From Shewanella cutis (lineage in GTDB: Bacteria; Pseudomonadota; Gammaproteobacteria; Enterobacterales; Shewanellaceae): a stretch of DNA of 64,000 bases. The stretch is taken from positions 1 through 64,000 of the forward strand of contig NZ_JACSDI010000007.1 in NCBI RefSeq assembly GCF_022410515.1, read 5' to 3'. Made by a program: the position numbers and the translations under genes. Each line of letters opens with the position of its first letter. Within the stretch, counting starts at the first letter, position 1. The notes beneath the pieces are model-generated. The model saw only the letters and a list, made by a program, of their open reading frames with translations. It was not told where the DNA came from and ran no database searches. This document shows, piece by piece, positions 54,454-63,049 of the stretch.

Positions 54454-55458
54454 TTAGTTTGAGGCGGAATTTGCCTCTGGCGTGCTGTTATTTGCTGTTG
54501 TGTTTGCTCCGACAGCGGGCGTTTGTATTGGCTCACTGCTTTTTTCATCCTTGTTAAACATGCCTAGGCGGATGCGGATGAAATGCAAAATTTGCGCGGC
54601 AATATCCACATTTAAGCAAGATTCTAAGCCTTCAAAACCTGGGGAAGAGTTGGCTTCACAGATTTTGTAGTGGCCGTTATCGAATAATAAGTCGATACCC
54701 GCCACATCTAAGTCGAGAATATTGGCGGTTTGTGTCGCCAGCCATTCAATTTCAGGTGTAATTTCAAAGGGGCGTGCCGAACCACCTGCGCTCACATTGG
54801 CTTTAAAGCTGTCTTCTTGCCCACGTCGCTCGTAGCAACCTGCAACACGCCCGCCAATGGTAAAAACGCGCAAATCGCGGCCATGACTATTGGCGATAAA
54901 TTCCTGCAAAATAATGTTGGCGTTTTTATTTGTTGCTTCAATTAGTTGCATTAAGTCATCAAATTCACGGGCTTTGTGCGATAAAAACACGCCGCTACCC
55001 TGAGAGCCTGAGAGTGTTTTAATCACCACGGGAAAACCCAAATGGCGCTCAACCAAGTCAATATCAACTGGGAATTTGACCAACATGGTTTTAGGAGTGG
55101 GTAAATTCTTCTCGGCCAGTAGTTGCTGGGAAAAGAGTTTATCTTTAACAATCTCAATGGCTTTAGAAGGATTCAGGCAGTAAACCCCTAAGCGCTCTAA
55201 ATGACGAATAATCGCCAACGCAAAATAGGTGGTACCAGAACCCATTCTAGGAATAATAAAATCTGGCAACTCAACAGGTTGCCCGTTTAACAAAATACTT
55301 TTGTTATCTTCTCTCGTCACGGTGAGATCAAACTCATCCGGAGCATAAACTTCTAATTCAATATTGTCGGCTTTGGCAGCCGCCAATAGACGTTCAATTT
55401 CATACCATTCAGGTTTTAGCTGAGTCGCGGTTTCTTTATATAAAATCCACCCACGCAT
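54454..55458 (-). CDS. RimK-like ATP-grasp ligase
   Basis: A 334-residue cytoplasmic ligase of the RimK/alpha-L-glutamate ligase family. The ATP-grasp core is at about residues 95-290: DKLFSQQLLAEKNLPTPKT, VVIKTLSGSQGSGVFL (glycine-rich loop), LQEFI, GRDLRVFTIGG, and the metal site ICEANSSPGFEG near 262-273. The last 40 residues are a low-complexity Thr/Asn/Pro tail. E. coli RimK adds glutamates to ribosomal protein S6; this substrate is not known. maoP lies 20 bp upstream, so the two are probably an operon. Confidence 0.9.
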   Translation of the reverse strand: MRGWILYKETATQLKPEWYEIERLLAAAKADNIELEVYAPDEFDLTVTREDNKSILLNGQPVELPDFIIPRMGSGTTYFALAIIRHLERLGVYCLNPSKAIEIVKDKLFSQQLLAEKNLPTPKTMLVKFPVDIDLVERHLGFPVVIKTLSGSQGSGVFLSHKAREFDDLMQLIEATNKNANIILQEFIANSHGRDLRVFTIGGRVAGCYERRGQEDSFKANVSAGGSARPFEITPEIEWLATQTANILDLDVAGIDLLFDNGHYKICEANSSPGFEGLESCLNVDIAAQILHFIRIRLGMFNKDEKSSEPIQTPAVGANTTANNSTPEANSASN

Positions 55459-55478
55459 TTAATCGCAAACCTTCATTT

Positions 55479-55937
55479 TCATGCTTTATCCTCGGGTTCA
55501 GCTTCATCCTGAACATCATCTTCAATTTCGACATCCACATCGAATGCCGCTTCTGGCTCAACTTCAACCTCAGGTTTAGTGGCAGGTAAGTGAACGGTGC
55601 CAACCACCGCATAAAAAGGCTTACCTCGAGCCAGTTTGCGGTACTTTAACCATATATGCTCTAACAAGCTACTGGGAGCGATGTTTCCTTTGATGACTTC
55701 GACAAATTGTGCTTCATCAGCGGTCACCGGAAGCGACTTACCTTCGGCAAGGTTTTTCATGGCATGACCATGTAATTCAAGCAGTTCGGCTTCTTTACTG
55801 GTGAAGTCGCCACTGCGCTTAAAACCTTTTGGGAAATTAGTATCGTCATAAAAGCGTTTGTGAGATACGAAACTGGCAGCTGAGCCGTTCAGCGTCTCAG
55901 AACCCTTGTTAGCGTTTGAAAAAGACTGTTCAGACAT
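55479..55937 (-). CDS. maoP: MaoP (DUF413) macrodomain Ori organisation protein
   Basis: A 152-residue protein whose core (residues about 22-112) matches E. coli MaoP/YifE: KRFYDDTNFPKGFKRSGDFT and ELLELHGHAMKNLAEGK, ending LWLKYRKL-like segments (HIWLKYRKLARGKPF). In E. coli MaoP acts with the maoS site to organise the Ori macrodomain. Here the C-terminus carries a very acidic tail (about 115-152). The start has AGAAGG upstream. It diverges from hdfR, the same pairing as in E. coli. Confidence 0.9.
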   Translation of the reverse strand: MSEQSFSNANKGSETLNGSAASFVSHKRFYDDTNFPKGFKRSGDFTSKEAELLELHGHAMKNLAEGKSLPVTADEAQFVEVIKGNIAPSSLLEHIWLKYRKLARGKPFYAVVGTVHLPATKPEVEVEPEAAFDVDVEIEDDVQDEAEPEDKA

Positions 55938-56045
55938 GGCTGTTACCTTCTAGTTTTTGATATACAAAGATTTGCAACTGGAGTATTGGCTAGTATTATT
56001 GATTTATAAATCAAAAAAATTTGTCTATTTTGGTCAAGAATTTTT

Positions 56046-56906
56046 ATGGATACCGATTTACTAAAGACCTTTCTCGAAGTCTCTCGTACCCGCCATTTTG
56101 GTAAGGCTGCAGAAAATCTCTACCTTACTCGTAGTGCGGTGAGTTTTAGAGTGAAACAACTCGAAAGTATTCTTGGTGTTGCCCTGTTTGAGCGCCAACG
56201 CAACAATATTCAGCCGACTCCAGCGGGAGAGCGAATGTTGGGCCATGCGGAGGCGGTATTAACGGCATGGGAGCGTGCTAAACAGGATGTTTCTCTTAGT
56301 CAGTTGCAATCGACTCAATTAGCGATTGGTGCGGGGCCTAATATTTGGGATGCCTATTTACAGGGGTATTTACAGCATCTACATGTTGGGCTTCCTGGGA
56401 TTGCACTGCGCACTGAGGTGTTGCCACTCACTGTGATGACGCGGCAATTGATGGATCGAACTCTCGATTTGGCCATATCCTTTGATCCACCCAAACTTGA
56501 TCAATTTGAATTAATACAATTAGGTCAAATCAATTTGCTGCTGGTGTCAAAATCGATGGAAGTGGCGGTGAATGCAGTGCAAGCGGGGCAATACGTCAAA
56601 GTCGATTGGGGCACTGCCTTTAACATTATTCATGCGCAAGATTATGCGGCGCTACCTGTGCCAACATTGCATACCAGTTCGGCACGTATCGCTTTGGATT
56701 TTATTTTAAACAACGGTGGTTGTGCCTTTTTACCCGAGCATTTGGTGCAGCCATTGCTAAGTAAGGGGGAACTGCATTTAGTCGCGGGAGCGAGCGCGAT
56801 CTCACGCAGTGTATATGTAGCCTATTGGGCTGAAAACGATAGATTGGAACACATTAAACAGGCGATCGGATTCTTAGCCGATAAGCCGTTAACTGAAGTC
56901 GATTAA
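56046..56906 (+). CDS. hdfR: LysR-family regulator HdfR
   Basis: A 286-residue LysR-type regulator. The winged helix-turn-helix is at residues 1-60 and begins MDTDLLKTFLEVSRTRHFG, nearly the same as E. coli HdfR. The rest is the inducer-binding domain. In E. coli HdfR represses flhDC and other genes; that role is not shown here. It starts 109 bp from divergent maoP, so the intergenic region probably carries an autoregulatory site. Confidence 0.93.
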   Translation: MDTDLLKTFLEVSRTRHFGKAAENLYLTRSAVSFRVKQLESILGVALFERQRNNIQPTPAGERMLGHAEAVLTAWERAKQDVSLSQLQSTQLAIGAGPNIWDAYLQGYLQHLHVGLPGIALRTEVLPLTVMTRQLMDRTLDLAISFDPPKLDQFELIQLGQINLLLVSKSMEVAVNAVQAGQYVKVDWGTAFNIIHAQDYAALPVPTLHTSSARIALDFILNNGGCAFLPEHLVQPLLSKGELHLVAGASAISRSVYVAYWAENDRLEHIKQAIGFLADKPLTEVD

Positions 56907-56920
56907 CCCTCTCAAGTAGC

Positions 56921-56958
56921 AAAAACGCCTTTAGGGACGAACCTCAAGGCGTTTTTAT
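56921..56958. terminator. Bidirectional terminator between hdfR and dgkA
   Basis: An 11-bp stem (AAAAACGCCTT/AAGGCGTTTTT) with a 14-nt loop. Confidence 0.85.
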
Positions 56959-57002
56959 ATGATAGTCGGGCTTAAACAAACGGTTATTATGCCGACAAGC
57001 AA

Positions 57003-57374
57003 TTAAACCAAGAGTGGTAATAACACGATCAGCCAAGTGATCCCGCAGAGCGCTAAACTCATAAATACCGCGGCAGAGGCGATATCCTTTGCTTGGCCAC
57101 TTAGGTGATGGATCTCACTACCCACGCGGTCAACCACAGCTTCAATCGCCGAGTTTAATAGTTCAACAATTAACACGATAAACAAGGTTAAGATCAGCAT
57201 TAAGCGCTCCATGGTGCTGATATCAACTAAGAAGGCGACAGGGAGCATGACCACAGCCAGCATCAATTCCTGTCTAAAAGCGGCTTCATGGATCCATGCG
57301 GCCTTTAAGCCCTTCATTGAAAATCCTGTCGCTCTAAAAATGCGTTTAATACCGTGGTTATTGGCTGGTTTCAT
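57003..57374 (-). CDS. dgkA: Diacylglycerol kinase
   Basis: A 123-residue inner-membrane enzyme that recycles diacylglycerol to phosphatidate. There is an amphipathic N-terminus, then GFSMKGLKAAWIHEAAFRQE, three membrane helices and the catalytic VELLNSAIEAVVDR near residues 68-81. The start at 57374 gives the E. coli length; the frame continues 29 codons upstream without homology. Gene stands alone. Confidence 0.95.
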   Translation of the reverse strand: MKPANNHGIKRIFRATGFSMKGLKAAWIHEAAFRQELMLAVVMLPVAFLVDISTMERLMLILTLFIVLIVELLNSAIEAVVDRVGSEIHHLSGQAKDIASAAVFMSLALCGITWLIVLLPLLV

Positions 57375-57623
57375 AATTATTCCATCGACTTGGCGATTAT
57401 TCGTATGGCTTTGCCGTTCAAAAAAAGAATACGTCTTGAGTGTTTGCCTTTGAACGAGCATAAAAAAGAGGCCGCAGTATAGCCCGATAATTTATGTGCA
57501 TAAATAGTTAACTGTACAAATTGCTAGCTCAGTTCAGGTGTGACCTTATCGCGAACGGATTCGCAGCATTAAAAGCGAAAGACTAAGCTTGGAGTGGGAT
57601 GACTTTATCGGAGAGGCAAAGGA

Positions 57624-58535
57624 ATGGCTCTTACAACTCGCTTACCTTTTGTAAGATTTACAGCGCTTAAGTGCTTGGGATTGATTATTGGACTCTGTTG
57701 CGTATTGATTGCCGCAAGCTTTGCGAGTCCTGCACCGAATATTCAATTAGCAACGGAATATTCGCTCGATAATCACTCCAATAATGATGCTCAAATCAGC
57801 ACATTTTTTGTCAGCGAAAAACTCGATGGCGTACGAGGTTATTGGGATGGGCAACGCTTATTCACCCGCCAGGGCAATCCCATTTGGGCCCCGAGTTGGT
57901 TTACCGCCGAGTTTCCTGCCATCGCAATGGATGGTGAGTTATGGCTTGGAAGAGGGCAGTTTGAGGCGATATCAAGCTTAATACGTCAAGCATCGCCAAA
58001 GGATGCTGACTGGCAAAACGTTCGGTTTATGGTATTTGATTTACCAACAACCAAAGGCAGCTTCGAAGAGCGTTACCATAAGATGCAAACACTTATCGCA
58101 GGGAAATCGGTTTATCTTCAAGTGATTGAGCAGTTTAGTGTCGCCAGTGTTGCAGCCCTCTATCAAACCTTAGATTCCTTAGTTGCCCTTGGCGCTGAAG
58201 GGCTAATCTTACATCGTCGCACGGCAATCTATACGCCAGGGCGTAACCCTAATGTGATGAAGTTAAAACCCTATTTGGATGCAGAAGCCACAGTGATTGG
58301 TCATATTGCTGGCAAAGGACAATTTGCCGGAAAGATGGGGGCCTTAAGAGTACAAACGCCGGATGGCCGCATCTTTAATATTGGCACAGGCTTTAATCTC
58401 GCTGAGCGCCAACATCCCCCAGCCATCGGTACGCATATTACCTACAAGTATCTTGGCTTAACGGTGAATGGTTTGCCGCGCTTTGCCAGTTATTTACGGA
58501 TCAGAACCGATATTGACCCAAAGAATAAAGAATAA
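57624..58535 (+). CDS. ligE: Secreted ATP-dependent DNA ligase (LigE type)
   Basis: A 303-residue minimal DNA ligase with an N-terminal signal peptide (hydrophobic residues about 14-33, ending SFASPA). The adenylation motif I is SEKLDGVRGYW (catalytic Lys near 67), motif III is MDGELWLGR near 101, IIIa FMVFDLP, motif IV AEGLILHR near 194 and motif V VMKLKPY near 213. A minimal OB domain completes it (about 220-303). Periplasmic LigE enzymes are proposed to help uptake of DNA or repair of extracellular DNA. AAAGGA precedes the start. The signal peptide is the important difference from housekeeping ligases. Confidence 0.9.
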   Translation: MALTTRLPFVRFTALKCLGLIIGLCCVLIAASFASPAPNIQLATEYSLDNHSNNDAQISTFFVSEKLDGVRGYWDGQRLFTRQGNPIWAPSWFTAEFPAIAMDGELWLGRGQFEAISSLIRQASPKDADWQNVRFMVFDLPTTKGSFEERYHKMQTLIAGKSVYLQVIEQFSVASVAALYQTLDSLVALGAEGLILHRRTAIYTPGRNPNVMKLKPYLDAEATVIGHIAGKGQFAGKMGALRVQTPDGRIFNIGTGFNLAERQHPPAIGTHITYKYLGLTVNGLPRFASYLRIRTDIDPKNKE

Positions 58536-58637
58536 GTTGCGAAAATGTGTAACTTTGATAACAATCGAGCTCCTCAGCACTAGCGTTGCCATATATCGTA
58601 TTGATCATAAACGGGCAATCATACTAAGGAGCAGATT

Positions 58638-59654
58638 TTGGTCGAGAGTCAGCATCGATTAACGCTTTGGGTGCAGCGTATTACGCGTCGCTTTGTTGTC
58701 CCTAAATGGGTTAAGTATTCCATCGTTGCGACACAGCACTTTTGGCAGAGTTTAAGTTTGGCGCAGCGTTGCTACTTATTAGCGTTACTGGCTTTAATAG
58801 TATTTCAGCCCGAAATTGGGGTTGCAGCTATTATTACTGCAGTTGCCTTAATTATTGAGTTTTGGCCAAAATTCGCTACGGCTTGGCATACACTGGCAGG
58901 TAAAGCCATTTTCCTCTTGTTTTACGCCGTTATTGCTAATTTTGCCCTAGCCGCCAGCGGCAGTGTCGTGAATGAAATTACAGGTGTCTCAGCATCGCAT
59001 TTATCCTACACCCATAACTTTGCGATTTTGTTGTACATGCCTATTTGGTTTATATGTATCTCAATCATTGCCTTACTTTTGCTGCAATTGGTGATCCCTT
59101 GTTATTTACTCTTCCATATTGGTCTGCGGATATTGAGACTTGAAGCTAGTGCTCAAGGCAATAAAAAGCGCTTTGTAGTGACAACCGCATTAGTACGGAT
59201 GTTCCTTTCTATCGTGCTGTTATTGAACTTAATTGCGATTACCGATGGCGAAAATTGGATAGAGGATTTAGCCAAAAAAACTCAAAAAATAAACGGCAAT
59301 CAGTTCGATATCCAAGTCGTACCTGAAACAGAACTTAAAGCTGAAGATAATATTGAAAGCGTTGATAACGGTTTAATGATTAAACCTGAGCAAATAGATT
59401 CAAGCGAATCATTAACAGCCTTTGGTCATAAATATTACAATGGGATCAGAGAGTTAATCGCCTCATTTACATACAAGTTTGAAGCTAATGGCCGTAGTCG
59501 TTGTCAAAAATTGGCCAATTCCGTGGTGGTTGAACTTAATGATTATGAAATACTGGAAATCACAGAGTCCGCCCATGAAAAATACGGTTATCATTTTGAA
59601 GTAAAAAAATGTATTTCTCCCGCCTTTGGGCAAATGGCATCGATCCCTAAATAA
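58638..59654 (+). CDS. Membrane protein of unknown function
   Basis: A 338-residue protein starting with TTG (AAGGA at 58626-58630). Four hydrophobic segments are visible (about residues 42-73, 87-108, 127-160 and 182-203), followed by a soluble charged C-terminal domain (about 205-338) with a single disulfide-like Cys pair (C287, C326). The family is unknown. Its position after the secreted ligase gene (about 100 bp) might suggest a common role, but no evidence shows it. An LMW phosphatase remnant begins 2 bp after its stop. Confidence 0.7.
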   Translation: MVESQHRLTLWVQRITRRFVVPKWVKYSIVATQHFWQSLSLAQRCYLLALLALIVFQPEIGVAAIITAVALIIEFWPKFATAWHTLAGKAIFLLFYAVIANFALAASGSVVNEITGVSASHLSYTHNFAILLYMPIWFICISIIALLLLQLVIPCYLLFHIGLRILRLEASAQGNKKRFVVTTALVRMFLSIVLLLNLIAITDGENWIEDLAKKTQKINGNQFDIQVVPETELKAEDNIESVDNGLMIKPEQIDSSESLTAFGHKYYNGIRELIASFTYKFEANGRSRCQKLANSVVVELNDYEILEITESAHEKYGYHFEVKKCISPAFGQMASIPK

Positions 59655-59656
59655 TC

Positions 59657-59800
59657 ATGCGTGAGGATACTAAGTTGTTAGAAGATAAAACGTTAAAAGC
59701 ACAAAATATAAGACTTATCTTAATGGCCTGCATGGGCAATATATGCAGTTCGCCCACCGGTTTGTCGCGCCTGCGACTCCGAACAGGGCGGTTCATTTAG
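59657..59800 (+). pseudogene. Truncated low-molecular-weight protein tyrosine phosphatase remnant
   Basis: A 47-codon frame contains LILMACMGNICSSPTG, the P-loop start of LMW phosphatases (consensus CxGNICRSPTA). The essential Arg of the C-x5-R motif is Ser here and the frame stops after 17 more residues, where the family continues for over 100. It has no ribosome binding site and starts 2 bp after the preceding stop. It is a decayed N-terminal fragment. Confidence 0.7.
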
Positions 59801-60125
59801 AACTTTCTGGTTAGGATAATGAACTGCAATGCATCTCTCAGTGAACATAAAACTGCTTTCTTGAGAAACTCATACATTACGACCAATTATAACGATCGAA
59901 GATCTGCAATAGCTATAAGAAAACATTTGGTGCTAATTTATCCGTCATTAGTAAGTAAGAAATGGCATTAATTCATCCATATTGCTCACTACTATCTGTT
60001 GCCCTTGTGGTCTAATTTTTTGCATATATATGTCTATGTTATACACATCCAAGGGTACCTAATGAGTGAAGCGTTGGTGGGAATGCTAAGCTTCCCATTG
60101 AGCATGCCGTAATCTTTTTCTATCA
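59801..60125. other. Non-coding stretch in the decayed region
   Basis: AT-rich sequence with no frame supported by a ribosome binding site or family resemblance. A small inverted repeat (TGGGAA/TTCCCA, 8-nt loop) lies near 60078-60097. It may be remnant DNA from lost genes. Confidence 0.4.
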
Positions 60126-60539
60126 CTACTTTTCGTCAAAATGGAGAGCGGGGATGAACTCGATAGTCACGTCAGTATTCCAAAGTCCATCATCTTGCTT
60201 GCCGCTCGCAGCATTGTCGTTGATGTCTGGTACACCATTAATGCGGCTTAATACAAAATCGCGATAACTATCAGCATGCTCACAATCCGCACGAACATGC
60301 CAGCGAAGTGGTGTGCAAACCAGAGTGTGTGGCGAAATGATACGTTCCGCGGTGTCGCCATCTTTTAACGATGTGTAGCATATATCGGCACGTCTTTTCT
60401 CTGGAATAGCTTGGACCAACGGTCGTAATACCTCCGGTGCAATATTGCGAGGGATTGGGCGAATCAGATCAATCACCGCCTTACACCATTGGTGAAAATC
60501 ATACCTTGACCTACGTGGGGGCTGAAGGCATTGAGCCAT
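60126..60539 (-). CDS. WYL-domain regulator fragment
   Basis: A 137-residue frame with the core of a WYL domain: ADICYTSLKDGDTAERIISPH, then TPLRWHVRADCEHADSYRDFVLSRI (about residues 74-98). In complete proteins a helix-turn-helix domain and more than 100 residues precede this. No such part is found upstream, where the frame reaches a stop after a few codons. It is therefore probably an N-terminally truncated remnant of a CapW/BrxR-like transcriptional regulator. These are often defence-island regulators. Confidence 0.65.
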   Translation of the reverse strand: MAQCLQPPRRSRYDFHQWCKAVIDLIRPIPRNIAPEVLRPLVQAIPEKRRADICYTSLKDGDTAERIISPHTLVCTPLRWHVRADCEHADSYRDFVLSRINGVPDINDNAASGKQDDGLWNTDVTIEFIPALHFDEK

Positions 60540-60774
60540 TCCAGAACAAAACGGATATAGATTCTATCTAACTAGAACAACCTATGAGTTTGATTGGTAG
60601 TCGAATTGGCGAGCACTTTAAGCGTTTTAATGGGTGATTTTTAGTAAATAGGCATGCCAAATTTTGCTTCTAAATACTTTGCTAAAATTTTTATTATACT
60701 TGTCCTTGCCTAACATTGACGCATTCTGAATAACGACTAATATAAGACAAATGAGACATTTTTGAGGTGATGTT

Positions 60775-61140
60775 ATGCCTATTCCTATCACAATTGCCGA
60801 TGATTCTTTAATGTCCAGAAAAGCGGTAAGACGTGCATTACCGGAAGACTGGGATGTTGAGATTACTGAAGCATGCAATGGAAAAGAGGCTCTTGAAGCC
60901 GCAAATTCTGGCAAGGCTGAAGTACTATTTCTTGACCTTACCATGCCAGAACTTGATGGGTTTGGAGTGCTCAAGTATCTACATGAACAACAGTCAAAAA
61001 CCGTTGTGATTGTGATCAGTGCGGATATACAGCCAGAAGCTAAATTATTAGTGGATTCCTTGGGTGCCTTTCGTTTCCTTCAAAAACCGTTGCAACCCGC
61101 ACAGTTAAGGCAAGCACTTTTCGATGTGGGGCTAATATGA
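60775..61140 (+). CDS. CheY-like response regulator receiver
   Basis: A 121-residue stand-alone receiver. The acidic pair is ADD (D9-D10), the phospho-Asp is D54 in LFLDLTMPE, the signalling Ser is in VISAD near 82 and the Lys is K104 in LQKP. There is no output domain. GAGGTGATGTT lies just upstream of the ATG. The end overlaps the next start by four bases (ATGA), so it is coupled to the CheC gene. It probably signals through protein interaction or acts as the substrate of that phosphatase. Confidence 0.93.
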   Translation: MPIPITIADDSLMSRKAVRRALPEDWDVEITEACNGKEALEAANSGKAEVLFLDLTMPELDGFGVLKYLHEQQSKTVVIVISADIQPEAKLLVDSLGAFRFLQKPLQPAQLRQALFDVGLI

Positions 61141-61709
61141 ATATGTTGCTATCTGAAGAACAGCGAGATGCACTGCAGGAGTTGATGAATATTTCTATGG
61201 GGCAAGCTGCTAATTCACTTGCGCGTTTAATTGAAGCAAAAATTACACTATCCATTCCTAAAATCAGTGATGTCACCCCTGAACAATTTGTGTCTATGCT
61301 ATCGGACCAGACGGTGTGGTATACGCGTCAATCATTCTTAGGCAGCATTAAAGGTGAAGTCATTTCAACCTTATCTAAGCAGGGGTGTGATGCAATTGGT
61401 AAATTAATGGATTATCAACTTCCACTAACCCAAGATCGTTTAAATGAATTGTTGTTAGAGCTTGCCAATATTTTAGCTGGCGCATGTTTAACGGGATTTG
61501 CTGAACAACTTTCATTAAATGCAAAGTTAAGTATGCCGACCATGTACAGCGCAACCAGTCAACATTATCACTATAGATGGGCAAGTACCTTGATGATGGA
61601 GGTAGAATTTAAAGTGGAGGTGAGTCAGTTTGATTCGAAAATTGTGATTTGTTTGGAGGAAGCATCAGTCCAAACGCTGTTAGCCAAATTACAGCAATTG
61701 TTGGAGTAA
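61137..61709 (+). CDS. CheC-like phosphatase
   Basis: A 190-residue CheC-family protein. The two conserved signature helices are present: LQELMNISMGQAANSLARLI near residues 14-33 and LLLELANILAGACLTG near 105-120. CheC enzymes dephosphorylate CheY-like receivers. Here the partner is most likely the receiver encoded just upstream. The start overlaps the receiver stop (ATGA). Confidence 0.87.
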   Translation: MNMLLSEEQRDALQELMNISMGQAANSLARLIEAKITLSIPKISDVTPEQFVSMLSDQTVWYTRQSFLGSIKGEVISTLSKQGCDAIGKLMDYQLPLTQDRLNELLLELANILAGACLTGFAEQLSLNAKLSMPTMYSATSQHYHYRWASTLMMEVEFKVEVSQFDSKIVICLEEASVQTLLAKLQQLLE

Positions 61710-61711
61710 CG

Positions 61712-63001
61712 ATGAGTCAGTCTCAACTATTACAGAAACTTGCTTCGCGCTTACCGCTAGGAGTCTGTGTGGTTGATGAGCATTATCAAATTATCTACTG
61801 GAATGAGTTTTTCACCGATAGATTGCCTAATGCTAAGTCTGATACACAAGGAAATAACTTACTAACATTATTTCCTGATGCAGCAAAATTTCTTCAGAAG
61901 AAGATAAACAGTGTTTTTGTTCTTAATAATGCGAGTTTTTCATATTGGGAACATCGTCCCCATGTGTTTGATTTTAGTAGTAGCAGACCAATTACGGGTG
62001 AAGAAACTGCTATGTTTCAAAATATTGAGTTTTTTCCGCTCGATATAGAAGATAATCAAGTTAAAACTGTTTGTTTAATTGTACAAGATGTTACAGAGCT
62101 TGCTAGTTATTACCAAGCACAAAAATGTCTCTCTGAACAGTTGGAACAAGAGCATACAGCATTAATCTTACTCAATAAAAAATTAGAAGCTGCTCAAAAT
62201 CAATTATTACAATCTGAAAAAATGGCTGCCATAGGTCAGTTAGCCGCAGGTGTTGCTCATGAAATCAATAATCCAATTGGATTTGTTAATTCAAATTTAC
62301 AAAGCTTGCAGGATTACAATGATAAACTATTAAAGTTACTTAATTTTTATCATAAACTGACACAGAAAATTGGTTCAGCACCTTACTTTACACTTGAAAA
62401 AGATATGCTAAAACGCTATCAATTTGAATTTATATGTTCAGACCTTCCCGATTTAATTCGTGAATCGATTGAGGGCTTAGATCGCGTTGCTGTAATAGTG
62501 AAAAGTCTTAAGTCATTCTCGCATGTCGATAGCAGTGAATGGCAATATGCTAATGTGATAGAGGGTATAGAAAATACATTAAAAATTGCAGCTAACCAAA
62601 TTAAATATAAAGCCGTTGTTTTGCGTAATTTTCAAGATAATTTACCTGAGTTGTATTGTCAGCCTATGCAGCTAAATCAAGTATTCCTCAACTTATTAGT
62701 CAATGCTGCACAAGCTATAGAGGAAAGAGGTGAAATTTCGATCGACGTGAGTGCATCCGACGCTGAATTTATTATTGTGATCCGTGATACGGGATCAGGT
62801 ATAGCTGCTAGTGATCTTCGTAAAATATTTGAACCATTTTACACGACTAAACCCGTAGGAACTGGTACCGGTTTAGGCTTGTCGCTGTCCTATAGCATAA
62901 TTCAAAAACATAAAGGCGAGATAAAAGTATCATCAATATTAGGTGAGGGCACTGCCTTTACGGTTATATTACCTATTCTATCCCCCGAAGATGTTGCTTA
63001 G
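61712..63001 (+). CDS. PAS-domain sensor histidine kinase
   Basis: A 429-residue cytoplasmic kinase. A PAS domain occupies about residues 10-130 (GVCVVDEHYQIIYWN), a coiled coil links it (about 140-170), and the phospho-histidine lies in GVAHEINNPIGFV near 190. The ATPase domain contains NLLVNAAQAIEE, DTGSGIAASDLRKIFEPFY and GLGLSLSYSII. No transmembrane segment is visible. ATG 61712 is chosen since GGAG lies 5 nt before it; the frame itself is open from 61649. It should phosphorylate the receiver two genes upstream; the CheC gene ends 2 bp before it. Confidence 0.92.
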   Translation: MSQSQLLQKLASRLPLGVCVVDEHYQIIYWNEFFTDRLPNAKSDTQGNNLLTLFPDAAKFLQKKINSVFVLNNASFSYWEHRPHVFDFSSSRPITGEETAMFQNIEFFPLDIEDNQVKTVCLIVQDVTELASYYQAQKCLSEQLEQEHTALILLNKKLEAAQNQLLQSEKMAAIGQLAAGVAHEINNPIGFVNSNLQSLQDYNDKLLKLLNFYHKLTQKIGSAPYFTLEKDMLKRYQFEFICSDLPDLIRESIEGLDRVAVIVKSLKSFSHVDSSEWQYANVIEGIENTLKIAANQIKYKAVVLRNFQDNLPELYCQPMQLNQVFLNLLVNAAQAIEERGEISIDVSASDAEFIIVIRDTGSGIAASDLRKIFEPFYTTKPVGTGTGLGLSLSYSIIQKHKGEIKVSSILGEGTAFTVILPILSPEDVA

Positions 63002-63049
63002 TGGTACTATTAACTCACTCATGTGAAGTGAATACGTAGCCGAGTTATT

